Shown in pieces: positions 16,971 to 25,484 of a stretch of 64,000 nucleotides of DNA. The DNA is from CAIUSP01 sp964594365 (lineage in GTDB: Bacteria > Actinomycetota > Thermoleophilia > Solirubrobacterales > 70-9), in assembly GCA_964594365.1 (NCBI GenBank), contig CAZQMB010000001.1:186001-250000 (forward strand), in the 5' to 3' direction. Each line of letters starts with the position of its first letter. The stretch's first letter is position 1. The translations under genes and the position numbers were made by a program. A model generated the notes under the pieces. It searched no databases. It saw only the letters and a program-made list of their open reading frames with translations, and was not told where the DNA came from.

Positions 16971-17705
16971 TCAGATCATCCCCAGGCCGCCGGAGACGCC
17001 GAGCGTCTCCCCGGTCACGAAGGAGGCATCATCCGAAACCAGGAAGGCAGCGGCCGCGGCGACCTCTTCAGGCGTTCCGAGTCGCTTCATCTGGGTCGAA
17101 TCCCGCATGGTCTGGATCAGCTTCTGCCCCATCTCGCCGAATTCGGTGGCCTGCATAAGCAAGGGCGTCTCGATCGGTCCGGGGGCAATCGAATTCGCGG
17201 TGATCGAGTAGCGGGCGTTCTCCCGGGCGATCACCTTCATGAAGGCGATGACCGCTCCCTTCGCGGCGGAATAGATGGCCGAACCCTTCGATCCGACACG
17301 GCCGGCCTCCGAGGCGATCGAGAGGATCCGCCCGTAACCAGCTTCCTGCATCGCTGGCAGCACCGCGTGGGTGCAAGCGAACACTCCGCCGAGGTTGACC
17401 GCCATCACCCGCTCCCACTGCTCGGGGGTCGTCTGTGTGAAGAATCCGAACTCGTCGGTTCCGGCGTTGTTGACGAGGATCTCGAATGGACCGTGCTCGG
17501 CCACGAAACCAGATACCGACTCGGTCGAGGTCACATCCAACTCCCCTGCCGATCCCCCGATTCGCTCTGCCACCTCTGCGGCCAGATCGTCTTTCAGGTC
17601 CCCGATCGCAACCGTCGCGCCTTCGGCCGCGAGGCGCTCAGCGATCGCTGCGCCGATTCCCTGCGCCCCACCCGTGACCATCGCTCTACGCCCTTCGAGT
17701 CTCAT
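16971..17705 (-). CDS. Short-chain dehydrogenase/reductase (FabG/hydroxyacyl-CoA type)
   Basis: The 244-residue classical SDR has the GGAQGIG cofactor loop near residue 12, NNAG near residue 80, catalytic Ser in SIASEAG, and the YSAAK Tyr/Lys pair near residue 145. The acidic residue after the second beta strand (IGDL) favours NAD over NADP. It resembles 3-hydroxyacyl-CoA or 2-hydroxycycloalkanecarboxyl-CoA dehydrogenases. As first gene of the HMG-CoA lyase operon it probably acts on an acyl-CoA intermediate, which is inferred from context. The ATG at 17705 leaves 56 bp to the divergent npdG start. Confidence 0.88.
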   Translation of the reverse strand: MRLEGRRAMVTGGAQGIGAAIAERLAAEGATVAIGDLKDDLAAEVAERIGGSAGELDVTSTESVSGFVAEHGPFEILVNNAGTDEFGFFTQTTPEQWERVMAVNLGGVFACTHAVLPAMQEAGYGRILSIASEAGRVGSKGSAIYSAAKGAVIAFMKVIARENARYSITANSIAPGPIETPLLMQATEFGEMGQKLIQTMRDSTQMKRLGTPEEVAAAAAFLVSDDASFVTGETLGVSGGLGMI

Positions 17706-17761
17706 CTGCGGAGAGGATAGTCCGGCTGCCGAAGTCGGTCCTCAGCGCCTAGACTCGCCCC

Positions 17762-18472
17762 GTGATGAATCCTCCCGCACCAGCCGAAGAGATGAGGACC
17801 GTCCCGATAATCGGTGGAACGGGTGCCCTCGGATTCGGACTGTCGCTCGCCTTCGCGCGGGCCGGTCTCTCCGTTGCCATCGGCTCCCGCGATGCAGAAA
17901 GAGCAGTGGAGTCTGCAGCGCGCGCAGTGGAGCAGGTCCCCGGCTCGAGCGTCGAAGGGCTTTCAAACGAAGAGGCTGCGAAGCGTGGTGAGGTCCTCTT
18001 CCTCGCCGTTCCGTTCCGGGCGCAGTCCGAGACACTGACCAACCTGAAGGAGCATCTCTCGCCAGGTCAGATCCTCGTCGACTGCACGGTTCCGCTTGCC
18101 GCGGCGGTCGCGGGTAAAGCCACCAGACTGCTCGGGGTTTGGCAGGGCTCAGCAGCTGAACAGGCGCAGGAGATGGTCCCCGACGGCGTCACCGTCGTCT
18201 CCGCTCTGCATACGGTGAGCGCAAAGTCCCTCGCGGACGGGGATGAGTTCGACGAGGACACACTCATCTGCGGCGACCGCAAGGCCGACAAGGCCGTAGT
18301 CGCTGAACTGATCGGATTGATCCCGGGCCTGCGACCGGTGAATGCAGGTGCACTGGAGACGTCTCGAATCACCGAATCGCTCACACCGCTTCTGATCTCG
18401 ATCAACGGGCGCTACAAGACCCATTCGGGCATCAGGATCACCGGGCTTCCAGACGGAGACCACTGGAGTTGA
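17762..18472 (+). CDS. npdG: NADPH:F420 oxidoreductase (F420-dependent NADP reductase)
   Basis: The 236-residue protein has the Rossmann core PIIGGTGALGFGLSLAFARAG and the NADP-type GSRDAERA loop. LFLAVPFRA and the F420-binding SALHTVSAKSLAD region follow, all as in Fno/NpdG. It reduces F420 with NADPH, or the reverse, in the cytosol. It is the first gene of the F420 operon, and its TGA overlaps the TTG start of cofD (TTGA). An in-frame ATG at 17765 and another near residue 11 are alternative starts. Confidence 0.93.
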   Translation: MMNPPAPAEEMRTVPIIGGTGALGFGLSLAFARAGLSVAIGSRDAERAVESAARAVEQVPGSSVEGLSNEEAAKRGEVLFLAVPFRAQSETLTNLKEHLSPGQILVDCTVPLAAAVAGKATRLLGVWQGSAAEQAQEMVPDGVTVVSALHTVSAKSLADGDEFDEDTLICGDRKADKAVVAELIGLIPGLRPVNAGALETSRITESLTPLLISINGRYKTHSGIRITGLPDGDHWS

Positions 18473-19401
18473 GCGACTCCCCGCGGGTCGCACTGCTGGC
18501 GGGCGGAACCGGCGGCGCGAAGCTCGCGGCCGGGTTCCAGGCTGAGATCGGCGGCAATCTCTCGGTCATCGCGAATCCCGCAGATGACGAGATGGTGCTC
18601 GGGATCGACGTATCGCCGGACCCGGACCTGATCACCTACTGGCTGGCTGGACAGATAGACGAGGAGCGTGGCTGGGGAATAGCCGGTGACACCTTCACGG
18701 TCTTCGATCGTCTCGGTTTGCTGGGCGCGCCCGATTGGTTTCGGATCTCCGATCGGGATCTCGCCACCTGTATCTACCGATCCACCTTCGTGTCCGAGGG
18801 CGGAACGCGAACCGCCGCGCAAGCGCAGATCGCCTCGGCCCTGGGGGTGACCGCATCCGTCCTCCCAGCCACGGAAACACCGATCCGGACGCGCATCAAG
18901 ACGGGTGCGGGTTGGCGGAGCCTCCAGCAGTATCTGATCGCCGATGGAGGCTCTGATCCGATCGAGGAGGTGAACGTCGAGGGCCTCGAAGAAGCGAACG
19001 CCACGCCTGAGGTCCTGAGCGCCCTCGCAGAGGCTGACCTCATCGTGATCGGCCCCTCGAACCCCGTGCTCTCGATCGGCCCGATCCTGGGGATACCCGA
19101 CCTGCGGTCGGCTCTGGAATCGGACTCCGCACCAGTCATCGCCGTCAGTCCCCTGATCGCCGGCAGGTCGATCAAAGGACCGACCGAGGAGTGCCTGAGG
19201 GCGCTCGGTCGGCCGGTCGATGCCTCGGGTGTCGCATCCCTCTATGAAGGGCTCCTCACCGCACTGGTTTGCGACGATGACGACCCAGCAGAAGACCTGG
19301 AGGATCCTCCCTTCTATCGAGGCAAGACGCTGATGGAGAGTGCGTCGGATCGACAGGAGCTCGCGCGCTCCCTGATCGAACTCTCCGAGACTCTCGCCTG
19401 A
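18469..19401 (+). CDS. cofD: CofD/FbiA: 2-phospholactate or enolpyruvyl transferase of F420 biosynthesis
   Basis: The protein transfers the phosphoenolpyruvyl- or lactyl-phosphate group from the GDP/GPP-activated donor to FO, making (dehydro-)F420-0. The 310-residue sequence begins with the diagnostic LLAGGTGGAKLAAGF nucleotide-binding loop, followed by NPADDEMVLGIDVSPD and the conserved PSNPVLSIGPIL block at about residue 195. It starts at TTG 18469, overlapping the npdG stop by 4 bp. cofC follows 71 bp later and cofE after that, so the activated-donor enzymes are co-encoded. Confidence 0.94.
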   Translation: MSDSPRVALLAGGTGGAKLAAGFQAEIGGNLSVIANPADDEMVLGIDVSPDPDLITYWLAGQIDEERGWGIAGDTFTVFDRLGLLGAPDWFRISDRDLATCIYRSTFVSEGGTRTAAQAQIASALGVTASVLPATETPIRTRIKTGAGWRSLQQYLIADGGSDPIEEVNVEGLEEANATPEVLSALAEADLIVIGPSNPVLSIGPILGIPDLRSALESDSAPVIAVSPLIAGRSIKGPTEECLRALGRPVDASGVASLYEGLLTALVCDDDDPAEDLEDPPFYRGKTLMESASDRQELARSLIELSETLA

Positions 19402-19472
19402 TCTGGATCGGGTCGCCAAATGGGGCGCGATCTGCCAAGGCGAGGACCGCCCCTCGCTAGCCTTCGAACGGA

Positions 19473-20204
19473 ATGTTCGGAGCAGAACGACTTCGCACCC
19501 TGGCGATCCTCCCCGTGAAGGAGTTCAGCCGTGCCCACGAGCGACTCGCGGGCGAGATCTCTGCTGCCGACAGGGCCCGACTCGCCGAGGAGCTATTCCT
19601 CGACATGATGATCAAGGTCCGCCGTTGCAAGACGGTGGACGATGTGCTCATCGTCACCTCTGACTCGGAGGTGGTGAGGCACGCCAAATGGGTCGGTATC
19701 GACGTTCTCTCGCTTGCGGAAGACCCGGGACATTCGGATGCCGCGGCACGTGGAATCCGCGACGCGGTCGCCGGCGACTTCGAGCGTGTGGCCGTGCTCC
19801 CGACCGACTGCCCGCTCTTCGATCCGGGCGAGTTCGATGCACACCTGGGCCGAACCCCGCGCGCCGCGCTGATCGTTCCAGACCATGATCACTCCGGCAC
19901 CAACGCTCTGATCCTCACTCCGCCCGATTGCTTCGAGCCAGCTTTCGGCTCTGAAAGCCTCATCCGACATACCGGTCGCGCGAGGGCATCCGGCGTGAGC
20001 TTCGCACTCGAGGAAATCCAGGGCCTCGCCCATGACCTCGACACGCCAGAGGACCTCGCCTATCTCCGCGAAGCGCTTCTGGTCAGCCCCGAGCGCTCGC
20101 CACGTGCGGCACGTGTCCTGTGGGAGGTCGGCGGAGAGCCGACCGAGGACGACGAGTCGGTAGTCGGTCTGACCGATCGCTACCCCACACCTCCTCCGGC
20201 CTGA
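19473..20204 (+). CDS. cofC: CofC/FbiD: phosphoenolpyruvate or 2-phospholactate guanylyltransferase
   Basis: The 243-residue MobA/CofC-type nucleotidyltransferase has an ILPVKEFSRAHERLAGE start with the signature-like K and RL residues, VLPTDCPLFDP (metal-binding Asp), and PDHDHSGTNAL. It guanylylates the three-carbon phosphate donor for CofD. The C-terminal 40 residues are acidic and low complexity. Its stop overlaps the likely cofE start region. Confidence 0.92.
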   Translation: MFGAERLRTLAILPVKEFSRAHERLAGEISAADRARLAEELFLDMMIKVRRCKTVDDVLIVTSDSEVVRHAKWVGIDVLSLAEDPGHSDAAARGIRDAVAGDFERVAVLPTDCPLFDPGEFDAHLGRTPRAALIVPDHDHSGTNALILTPPDCFEPAFGSESLIRHTGRARASGVSFALEEIQGLAHDLDTPEDLAYLREALLVSPERSPRAARVLWEVGGEPTEDDESVVGLTDRYPTPPPA

Positions 20205-20968
20205 TCACGGATCTCGACGACAGTCGACGGATCGAGGTCCGGCCACTCGCGGGGCTTCCGGAGATATCGGAGGGAGATGACCTCGGCGCGCTGATCGCTT
20301 CCAGTTCCCAACCAACCGGCGACGAGATCGTGGTCTGCTCTCAGAAGATCGTCTCCAAGGCAGAGGGAAGGGTGAGGCGTCTCGACGACGTCGAGCCGGG
20401 AGAGGAGGCAACGCGCGTCGCCGAGCAGGTCGGACGAGACCCACGCCTGGTCGAGCTGGTCTTGACCGAGAGCCGGAAGGTCCTCCGGGCGACTCCGGGC
20501 AGACTGATCGTCGAGACGAATTCCGGATGGGTGTGTGCCAACGCGGGCATCGACTCGTCGAATTTGCCGGACGCTGAAACGGTCTGCCTGCTCCCGGAGG
20601 ACGCGGATGCCTCGGCCCGCCGGATCAGATCCGGAATAGAGGCATCTTCCGGCGAGAGGCCCGCGGTGGTGATCGCCGACAGTTTCGGTCGTGCGTGGCG
20701 ACTCGGTCAGGCCGAGGTCGCGATCGGCTGCGCAGGGATCGAACCGCTCGACGACTGGGAGGGACGCAGCGACACGCAGGGCCGAAAGCTGAGCGCAACC
20801 GCCATCGCGACGGCTGATCACCTTGCCGGAGTGGCGGATCTGATCAGAGAGAAGGACTCACACGTGCCTGGCGCAGTGATCTCAGGACTGGGGCATCTGG
20901 TCGCAGACGACGACGGACCGGGTGCCTCGGTGCTGCAGAGACCCGAAGCCGAGGACCTGTTCCGCTGA
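20120..20968 (+). CDS. cofE: CofE/FbiB N-terminal-type F420:gamma-glutamyl ligase
   Basis: This enzyme adds gamma-linked glutamates to F420-0. Conserved CofE blocks are present: EGDDLGALI, VVCSQKIVSKAEGR, ANAGIDSSN, VVIADSFGRAWRLGQAEVAIG and DTQGRKLSATAIA. The protein is about 282 residues from the GTG at 20120, which overlaps cofC by 85 bp. Homology only begins near 20222, so a CTG at 20201 overlapping the cofC stop by 4 bp (CTGA) is an attractive alternative start. There is no C-terminal FMN nitroreductase domain, unlike mycobacterial FbiB, so it is a stand-alone ligase. Confidence 0.92.
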   Translation: MGGRRRADRGRRVGSRSDRSLPHTSSGLITDLDDSRRIEVRPLAGLPEISEGDDLGALIASSSQPTGDEIVVCSQKIVSKAEGRVRRLDDVEPGEEATRVAEQVGRDPRLVELVLTESRKVLRATPGRLIVETNSGWVCANAGIDSSNLPDAETVCLLPEDADASARRIRSGIEASSGERPAVVIADSFGRAWRLGQAEVAIGCAGIEPLDDWEGRSDTQGRKLSATAIATADHLAGVADLIREKDSHVPGAVISGLGHLVADDDGPGASVLQRPEAEDLFR

Positions 20969-20983
20969 AACCAGAGGAGGCGC

Positions 20984-23188
20984 TCAGTACGTCTCCAGAA
21001 CCTCGTAGAGGGTGGTCCTCTGGGCTGGCTTCCGGCCAGCCCGGCGAGCCGCGCCGATCAGGTCCTCGGGCTCGAGCCGAGTTCCGTGCTGGGATCCAGC
21101 CATCCGCGAGATGTTCTCCTCCATCAAGGTGCCCCCGAGATCGTTCACTCCCCACCGCAATGCTTCAGTAGCGCCTTCGAGGCCCATCTTCACCCAACTC
21201 GCCTGGAGATTCACCACGGAACGCCCGAGCCCGAGGCGGAATGCTGCAGTGTGTTTGAGGTTCTCGGCCATGGATATCTCCTCCACGCCATGCGTGCGAC
21301 CGAGCAAGGTGTTGAACGGTATGAAACTCAACGGCACGAACTCGGTGATCCCACCGGTCCTCTCTTGGACCTCTCGGATCACGCCTATGTGCCGCGCCAG
21401 TTCGCGTGGCTCCTCGATGTGGCCGAACATCACCGTCGAAGTGGACCGCAGTCCAACCGAGTGAGACGCCTCGATTATCTCCACCCATCTCTCGACCGGG
21501 AGCTTGTTGGGTGAGATCCGATCGCGTACTCCATCCACCAACACCTCGGCTGCAGTTCCGGGCGTCGATCCGAGTCCGCAGTCGATCAGGTACTCGAAGA
21601 TCTCCACCGGGTCCTTGCCCTCTCGTTCACACATGTGGTCGATCTCCATCGGTGAGAAGGCATGGAGGTGGATGTCGGGAGCCGTCTCCTTCGCAACGGT
21701 AAGCCAGCGTCCGTAGTCCCGAAGCTGGTACTCCGGGTGTATGCCCCCCTGCATGCAGATCTCGGTCGCACCGAACTCCAGCGCCTCTTCGATACGGTCG
21801 ACGAACTCTCCCTCATCCAAGGTGTAGGCCTCGGGTGAGCGCTTCCCCTGGCCGAAGCCACAAAAGGCACAACCGACGATGCACACGTTGGTGAAGTTGA
21901 TGTTCCGATTGATCACGAAGGTCGCCAGATCCCCTGCAAGGTCGGCTCTGAGCTCGTCGGCGGCGACGCGCATCTGCTCGATCGTCTCCGGATCGGTCTC
22001 GGCGAAGAGAGCAGCGAGCTCATCCTCGCTGAGACGTTCCCCCTCTCGTCCCTTCTCTATGGCAGCCGAAGCCAGGACGGAGTTGGCATCAGCGGAGTTG
22101 AGGGACCGTCCGGATCCCTGTCGGGGAATGAAGCTCCAATAGCGGGACTTGACGAGATCGAGTACTCCCTGCTCCATCCACTGGGGGTCGAGGAACTGTG
22201 GGTAGGCACAAAGCCTCTCCGCCACCGCATAGCCCCTCGGTGCGAGATTCGCGCGGACCTCTCGGGGGCTCGGGAACGCCTCCTCGGGCGAGATGTGATC
22301 GCCGTTGGCCGACAGACCGCCGAGGTCCGTCGCACCGGCATCGACTAGTTCGGGCCACCAGTCGGCGAGGTTCGGGGGAATCTGTATTCCAACCTCAGGC
22401 ATCAGCGCCCGGCAGGCGGCTACCAACTCGACCATCTCGTCGAGCGTCACCTCCGAAGCCCATTCAGGGCGCTCCACGGATTCAGACTGCTGCAGACCCG
22501 CATCGACGCCTGACCATCTCCGTCGAGCCGAGGAGTCCGCGATCTCCGCTACGTCCTGGTCGTAGTAACGAGGATGCGGTACGTAGTTCTGGAGGATCAC
22601 CTCCTGGATGTGACCGAACCGCTCGTTGAGTCCCGCGATCGCCTTCAGCGATTCGAGGCGCTCGTCGGCGCTCTCACCGATGCCCACGAGTATCCCGGTG
22701 GTGAAGGGAATCCTCAGTTCACCCGCCGTCGCGATCATCTCGATACGCGGCGCGGGATGCTTGGTGGGAGACCCTGCGTGGACCGTCTCCATCAGGTCCT
22801 CGGAGACGGACTCGAGCATCAGTCCCTGCGAGGCAGTCACCTCACGGAGCCTGATCAGATCCTCACGGCCTATGACGCCGATGTTGGTGTGGGGCAGGAG
22901 CCCCCGCTCCATCGCACGCTCGCAAGTCCAGGCGACGTAAGAGGTGAAGTCCTCGTGCCCCCAGAGGGAGAGCCTTTCGGCCACCTCCGCGTTGACCTCG
23001 GGGCGCTCACCGGTGAGGATCAGCAGCTCCTTGCACCGCCGTCGCACCGCGTCGTCGAGCCGACGCTCGACCTCCTGCGGTGCGTACAGATGGGCCTGAT
23101 GGGTCGCGAACGAGCAGTACTTACAGAAGCACTGACAGGTTCGAGACAGCGACAGCGTGTAGTTGCGTGAGTATGTGACCCTTCGCAC
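20984..23188 (-). CDS. fbiC: FO synthase, fused CofG-CofH (FbiC)
   Basis: The 734-residue protein carries two radical-SAM domains that build the deazaflavin FO from tyrosine and a ribityl-diaminouracil. The CofG-like N-terminal half has its 4Fe-4S motif at C18-x3-C22-x2-C25. The CofH-like C-terminal half has C436-x3-C440-x2-C443, followed by GGIHPEY and HAFSPMEI blocks. Fusion of the two is the actinobacterial arrangement. It converges on cofE with a 15-bp gap, completing a local F420 gene set. Confidence 0.96.
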   Translation of the reverse strand: MRRVTYSRNYTLSLSRTCQCFCKYCSFATHQAHLYAPQEVERRLDDAVRRRCKELLILTGERPEVNAEVAERLSLWGHEDFTSYVAWTCERAMERGLLPHTNIGVIGREDLIRLREVTASQGLMLESVSEDLMETVHAGSPTKHPAPRIEMIATAGELRIPFTTGILVGIGESADERLESLKAIAGLNERFGHIQEVILQNYVPHPRYYDQDVAEIADSSARRRWSGVDAGLQQSESVERPEWASEVTLDEMVELVAACRALMPEVGIQIPPNLADWWPELVDAGATDLGGLSANGDHISPEEAFPSPREVRANLAPRGYAVAERLCAYPQFLDPQWMEQGVLDLVKSRYWSFIPRQGSGRSLNSADANSVLASAAIEKGREGERLSEDELAALFAETDPETIEQMRVAADELRADLAGDLATFVINRNINFTNVCIVGCAFCGFGQGKRSPEAYTLDEGEFVDRIEEALEFGATEICMQGGIHPEYQLRDYGRWLTVAKETAPDIHLHAFSPMEIDHMCEREGKDPVEIFEYLIDCGLGSTPGTAAEVLVDGVRDRISPNKLPVERWVEIIEASHSVGLRSTSTVMFGHIEEPRELARHIGVIREVQERTGGITEFVPLSFIPFNTLLGRTHGVEEISMAENLKHTAAFRLGLGRSVVNLQASWVKMGLEGATEALRWGVNDLGGTLMEENISRMAGSQHGTRLEPEDLIGAARRAGRKPAQRTTLYEVLETY

Positions 23189-23230
23189 CGAAGGGACGCT
23201 ACCGCAGGGGCGCCCTCGCCCCCGCTCTGA

Positions 23231-24055
23231 CTAGCTTCCTACGATGCCGCCAGGAGGAGAAGCGGGCGGCTGACCACCCTGATGCTCCTGGCGAAGGTGC
23301 GGTGCCTCACCTGCTGGCGGAGCCGGACCGCGTGGGGCCAGCTCATCGGCCAGTTCCTGATCGGGCCCGCTGGCCTTCTCGATCACGAACTTGTAGAGGA
23401 CCACCGCCAGCACCGCTCCGAGGATCGGACCGACGAGGTAGGGCCATACACCGCCCCAGTCGCCGCTCACGAGAGCCGGGCCGAACCAGCGAGCGGGGTT
23501 GACCGCTCCACCGGTGAGGGGAATCAGGACCATCTCCACCATCCCGTAGGCCGCTCCGATTGCAAGCGGGGCCCAACGGCGGGCGTCGGGGTTGAGAGCC
23601 AAGGCCAGGACGGTCATCACGAGGAGGAAGGTCCCGATGCCTTCGAGGACCATGCCCGGGAAGTCACCTCCGAGGAGAGGGCTGACAGAGGTTGCACCGT
23701 AATCGGCGGCACGCCCTTCGTCCAGCAGGAACCACTTGGTCAGCAATGCGCCGAGGACGCCCCCGGAAAGCTGCGCGAGGATGTACACGGCGCCATCGAC
23801 CGGATCCATCCGGCGAAGCGCCATGAATGCAGTGGTGACCGCAGGGTTGAAGTGGCCACCGCTTGCCACCCCGATGCTCGCGATCAGGATGAAGAGCACG
23901 AAGGCGCTGGTGAGCCCGACCACCGCGAAGTCCGAACCAAAGGATGCGTTCTGACCAACCGCCACGTAGAGCACGATGGTGCTGGTGATGATGAAGGTCA
24001 GAATGAGAGTGCCAAGCAACTCTCCGATGTAGGCGCCGAATCCTTTGCTCTGCAC
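23231..24055 (-). CDS. MIP family aquaporin/glycerol channel
   Basis: The 274-residue protein has six membrane helices and two NPA half-helices, HFNPAVTTAF (70-72) and GGAVNPARWFGPA (186-188, with the conserved Arg after the second). Unusually, position 174, where E. coli AqpZ has the selectivity-filter His, is Glu (GMVEMVLIP). This would change the pore polarity. The C-terminal 35 residues are Pro/Gly/His-rich and cytosolic. The GTG start has a strong AAGGAGGA ribosome binding site about 9 bases upstream. No glycerol kinase is nearby. Confidence 0.92.
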   Translation of the reverse strand: MQSKGFGAYIGELLGTLILTFIITSTIVLYVAVGQNASFGSDFAVVGLTSAFVLFILIASIGVASGGHFNPAVTTAFMALRRMDPVDGAVYILAQLSGGVLGALLTKWFLLDEGRAADYGATSVSPLLGGDFPGMVLEGIGTFLLVMTVLALALNPDARRWAPLAIGAAYGMVEMVLIPLTGGAVNPARWFGPALVSGDWGGVWPYLVGPILGAVLAVVLYKFVIEKASGPDQELADELAPRGPAPPAGEAPHLRQEHQGGQPPASPPGGIVGS

Positions 24056-24173
24056 AGTCGTTCTCCTCCTTGGAGTAGATGGTCTCTCGAGCCCCGCGAG
24101 GAACTGCCACGCTGGACCCGACGCAGTGTATACGCGTCACAGCACGGATGCGTGAAACCAATATGGTCAAGGC

Positions 24174-25169
24174 GTGAGATTCATGGTCGCGTTGCTGGCG
24201 GCCCTGGTCGGCTTGGCGGTGCTGCAGGCTTGCGGGGGCGCAGAACCGGACGCGCCCCGCCAGCGCGGGGCGCTGCTGACCCTCGATTTCCGGCCCAACG
24301 CAGTTCACACCGGGATCTACGCAGCAGCGGGAAGCGGTGCACTCGGAGAAGAGGGGATCGACCTCACGATCAGGCAGCCAGGTTCCTCCGCCGAGGTGGC
24401 AAAACTGCTCGGCGCGGACAGGACGGATTTCGCGGTCATGGATATCGCCGATCTCGCAACTGCAAGGAGTCAGGGTCTACCGCTCGTCGCCATCGCGGCG
24501 GTAGTCCAGAAGCCATTGGCTGCCGTGATCATCGGACCGGGAGAGACCGGCACGCCGCAGGTCGATCTCGAGGGCGCAACCGTGGGCGTGACTGGCACCC
24601 CGGCCGACGACTTGGTGCTGGACACGATCCTCGAGGCTCAAGGCCTCGCGAGGTCGGACGTCGACACGATCAATGTCGGTTTCGGTGCGGTCGCCGCGCT
24701 GAGCGGCGGGCGCCTGGATGCCGCAACGGCATTCTGGAATGCCGAGGGTGTAGAGATGCAGCGGGCGGGGATCCCGACCAAGGAGCTACGGATCCAGCGC
24801 TATGGCGCCCCCGCTTACCCGCAACTGCTGCTCGCACTCGACTCACGAGAGATCGCCCCAGACTCACCTCTGGCCTGCTCGCTCTCGAGGGGCTTGTCGC
24901 GCGGATACTCTCTCACCCGCGATGACCCGGATGAAGGCCTCGGGTTCCTGCTCGAGGCCAATCCCGGCCTCGAACGAAGCTCCCAGACGGCGCAACTGGA
25001 AGCGCTCCTGGCTGGAGGGGCGGTAACCGACACGGTCTCGATCGACCCCAGAGCCGTCAGCGAGTGGATCGCATGGGCAAGGAAAGGGGGCCTGTTGACC
25101 CCGGAAACCGCCGCTGCCGCGCACGGGATGATCCCGCCTCCCGGCGCGGGCTGTCCTCAGCTGCCCTGA
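24174..25169 (+). CDS. Solute-binding lipoprotein, NMT1/THI5-SsuA type
   Basis: The 331-residue protein has a signal peptide ending in a lipobox (LQAC, Cys at about residue 20), so it is anchored to the outer face of the membrane. The mature part reads as an NMT1/THI5-like periplasmic-binding fold: LDFRPNAVHTGIYAA, GADRTDFAVMDIADLATARSQG and GATVGVTGTPADDLVLDTIL. Such proteins bind thiamine-pyrimidine precursors, sulfonates or nitrate. No permease or ATPase gene is adjacent and no TPP riboswitch is apparent, so the ligand is unknown. GTG 24174 and ATG 24183 are both possible starts. Its 3' end overlaps the next gene by 13 bp, tail to tail. Confidence 0.87.
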   Translation: MRFMVALLAALVGLAVLQACGGAEPDAPRQRGALLTLDFRPNAVHTGIYAAAGSGALGEEGIDLTIRQPGSSAEVAKLLGADRTDFAVMDIADLATARSQGLPLVAIAAVVQKPLAAVIIGPGETGTPQVDLEGATVGVTGTPADDLVLDTILEAQGLARSDVDTINVGFGAVAALSGGRLDAATAFWNAEGVEMQRAGIPTKELRIQRYGAPAYPQLLLALDSREIAPDSPLACSLSRGLSRGYSLTRDDPDEGLGFLLEANPGLERSSQTAQLEALLAGGAVTDTVSIDPRAVSEWIAWARKGGLLTPETAAAAHGMIPPPGAGCPQLP

Positions 25170-25480
25170 GGGCCCAGGAGATCGGAGGTCAACTCGGTGA
25201 GATCCCTGATCAGCCGCGATCTCGGCACCGCCTTTGCGATGCCGAGGGCCAACGCGGAATCACGAGGACCGGGATCCACGTGCGAGTAGTAACCGAGTAC
25301 CGGGCAAGACACATCCCCAAGACCAGAGAGGTCACCCATCTCGGGAAGGTCGACCACCAACAGATCGGCGGTCGGATCGACAGTCGCAGAGAGATCCACC
25401 TCGTATCCGGCTGCGATCAGAGCCTGCTGGATCTTCGAACCGAACAGCAGGTCGCCGGTTACTACGACGATCCTCGCCAT
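25157..25480 (-). CDS. Small receiver-like (CheY-fold) protein of unknown function
   Basis: The 107-residue protein shows alternating beta/alpha elements reminiscent of a response-regulator receiver: ARIVVVTGD, SKIQQALIAAGYEVDL, DLLVVDLPEM, CPVLGYYSHVD and AVPRSRLIRDLTEL. The acidic pair that normally binds Mg2+ after strand 1 is replaced by Gly-Asp, and no output domain is present. It may be a pseudo-receiver or a nucleotide-independent partner. It follows the 120-residue unknown gene by 4 bp, so the two are very likely co-transcribed. Function is not known. Confidence 0.7.
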   Translation of the reverse strand: MARIVVVTGDLLFGSKIQQALIAAGYEVDLSATVDPTADLLVVDLPEMGDLSGLGDVSCPVLGYYSHVDPGPRDSALALGIAKAVPRSRLIRDLTELTSDLLGPQGS

Positions 25481-25484
25481 GCTC

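Noticed and set aside
24056..24173. Possible TPP riboswitch before the THI5-like binding protein
   Set aside because: The 118-bp gap shows none of the conserved TPP aptamer elements that I can recognise.
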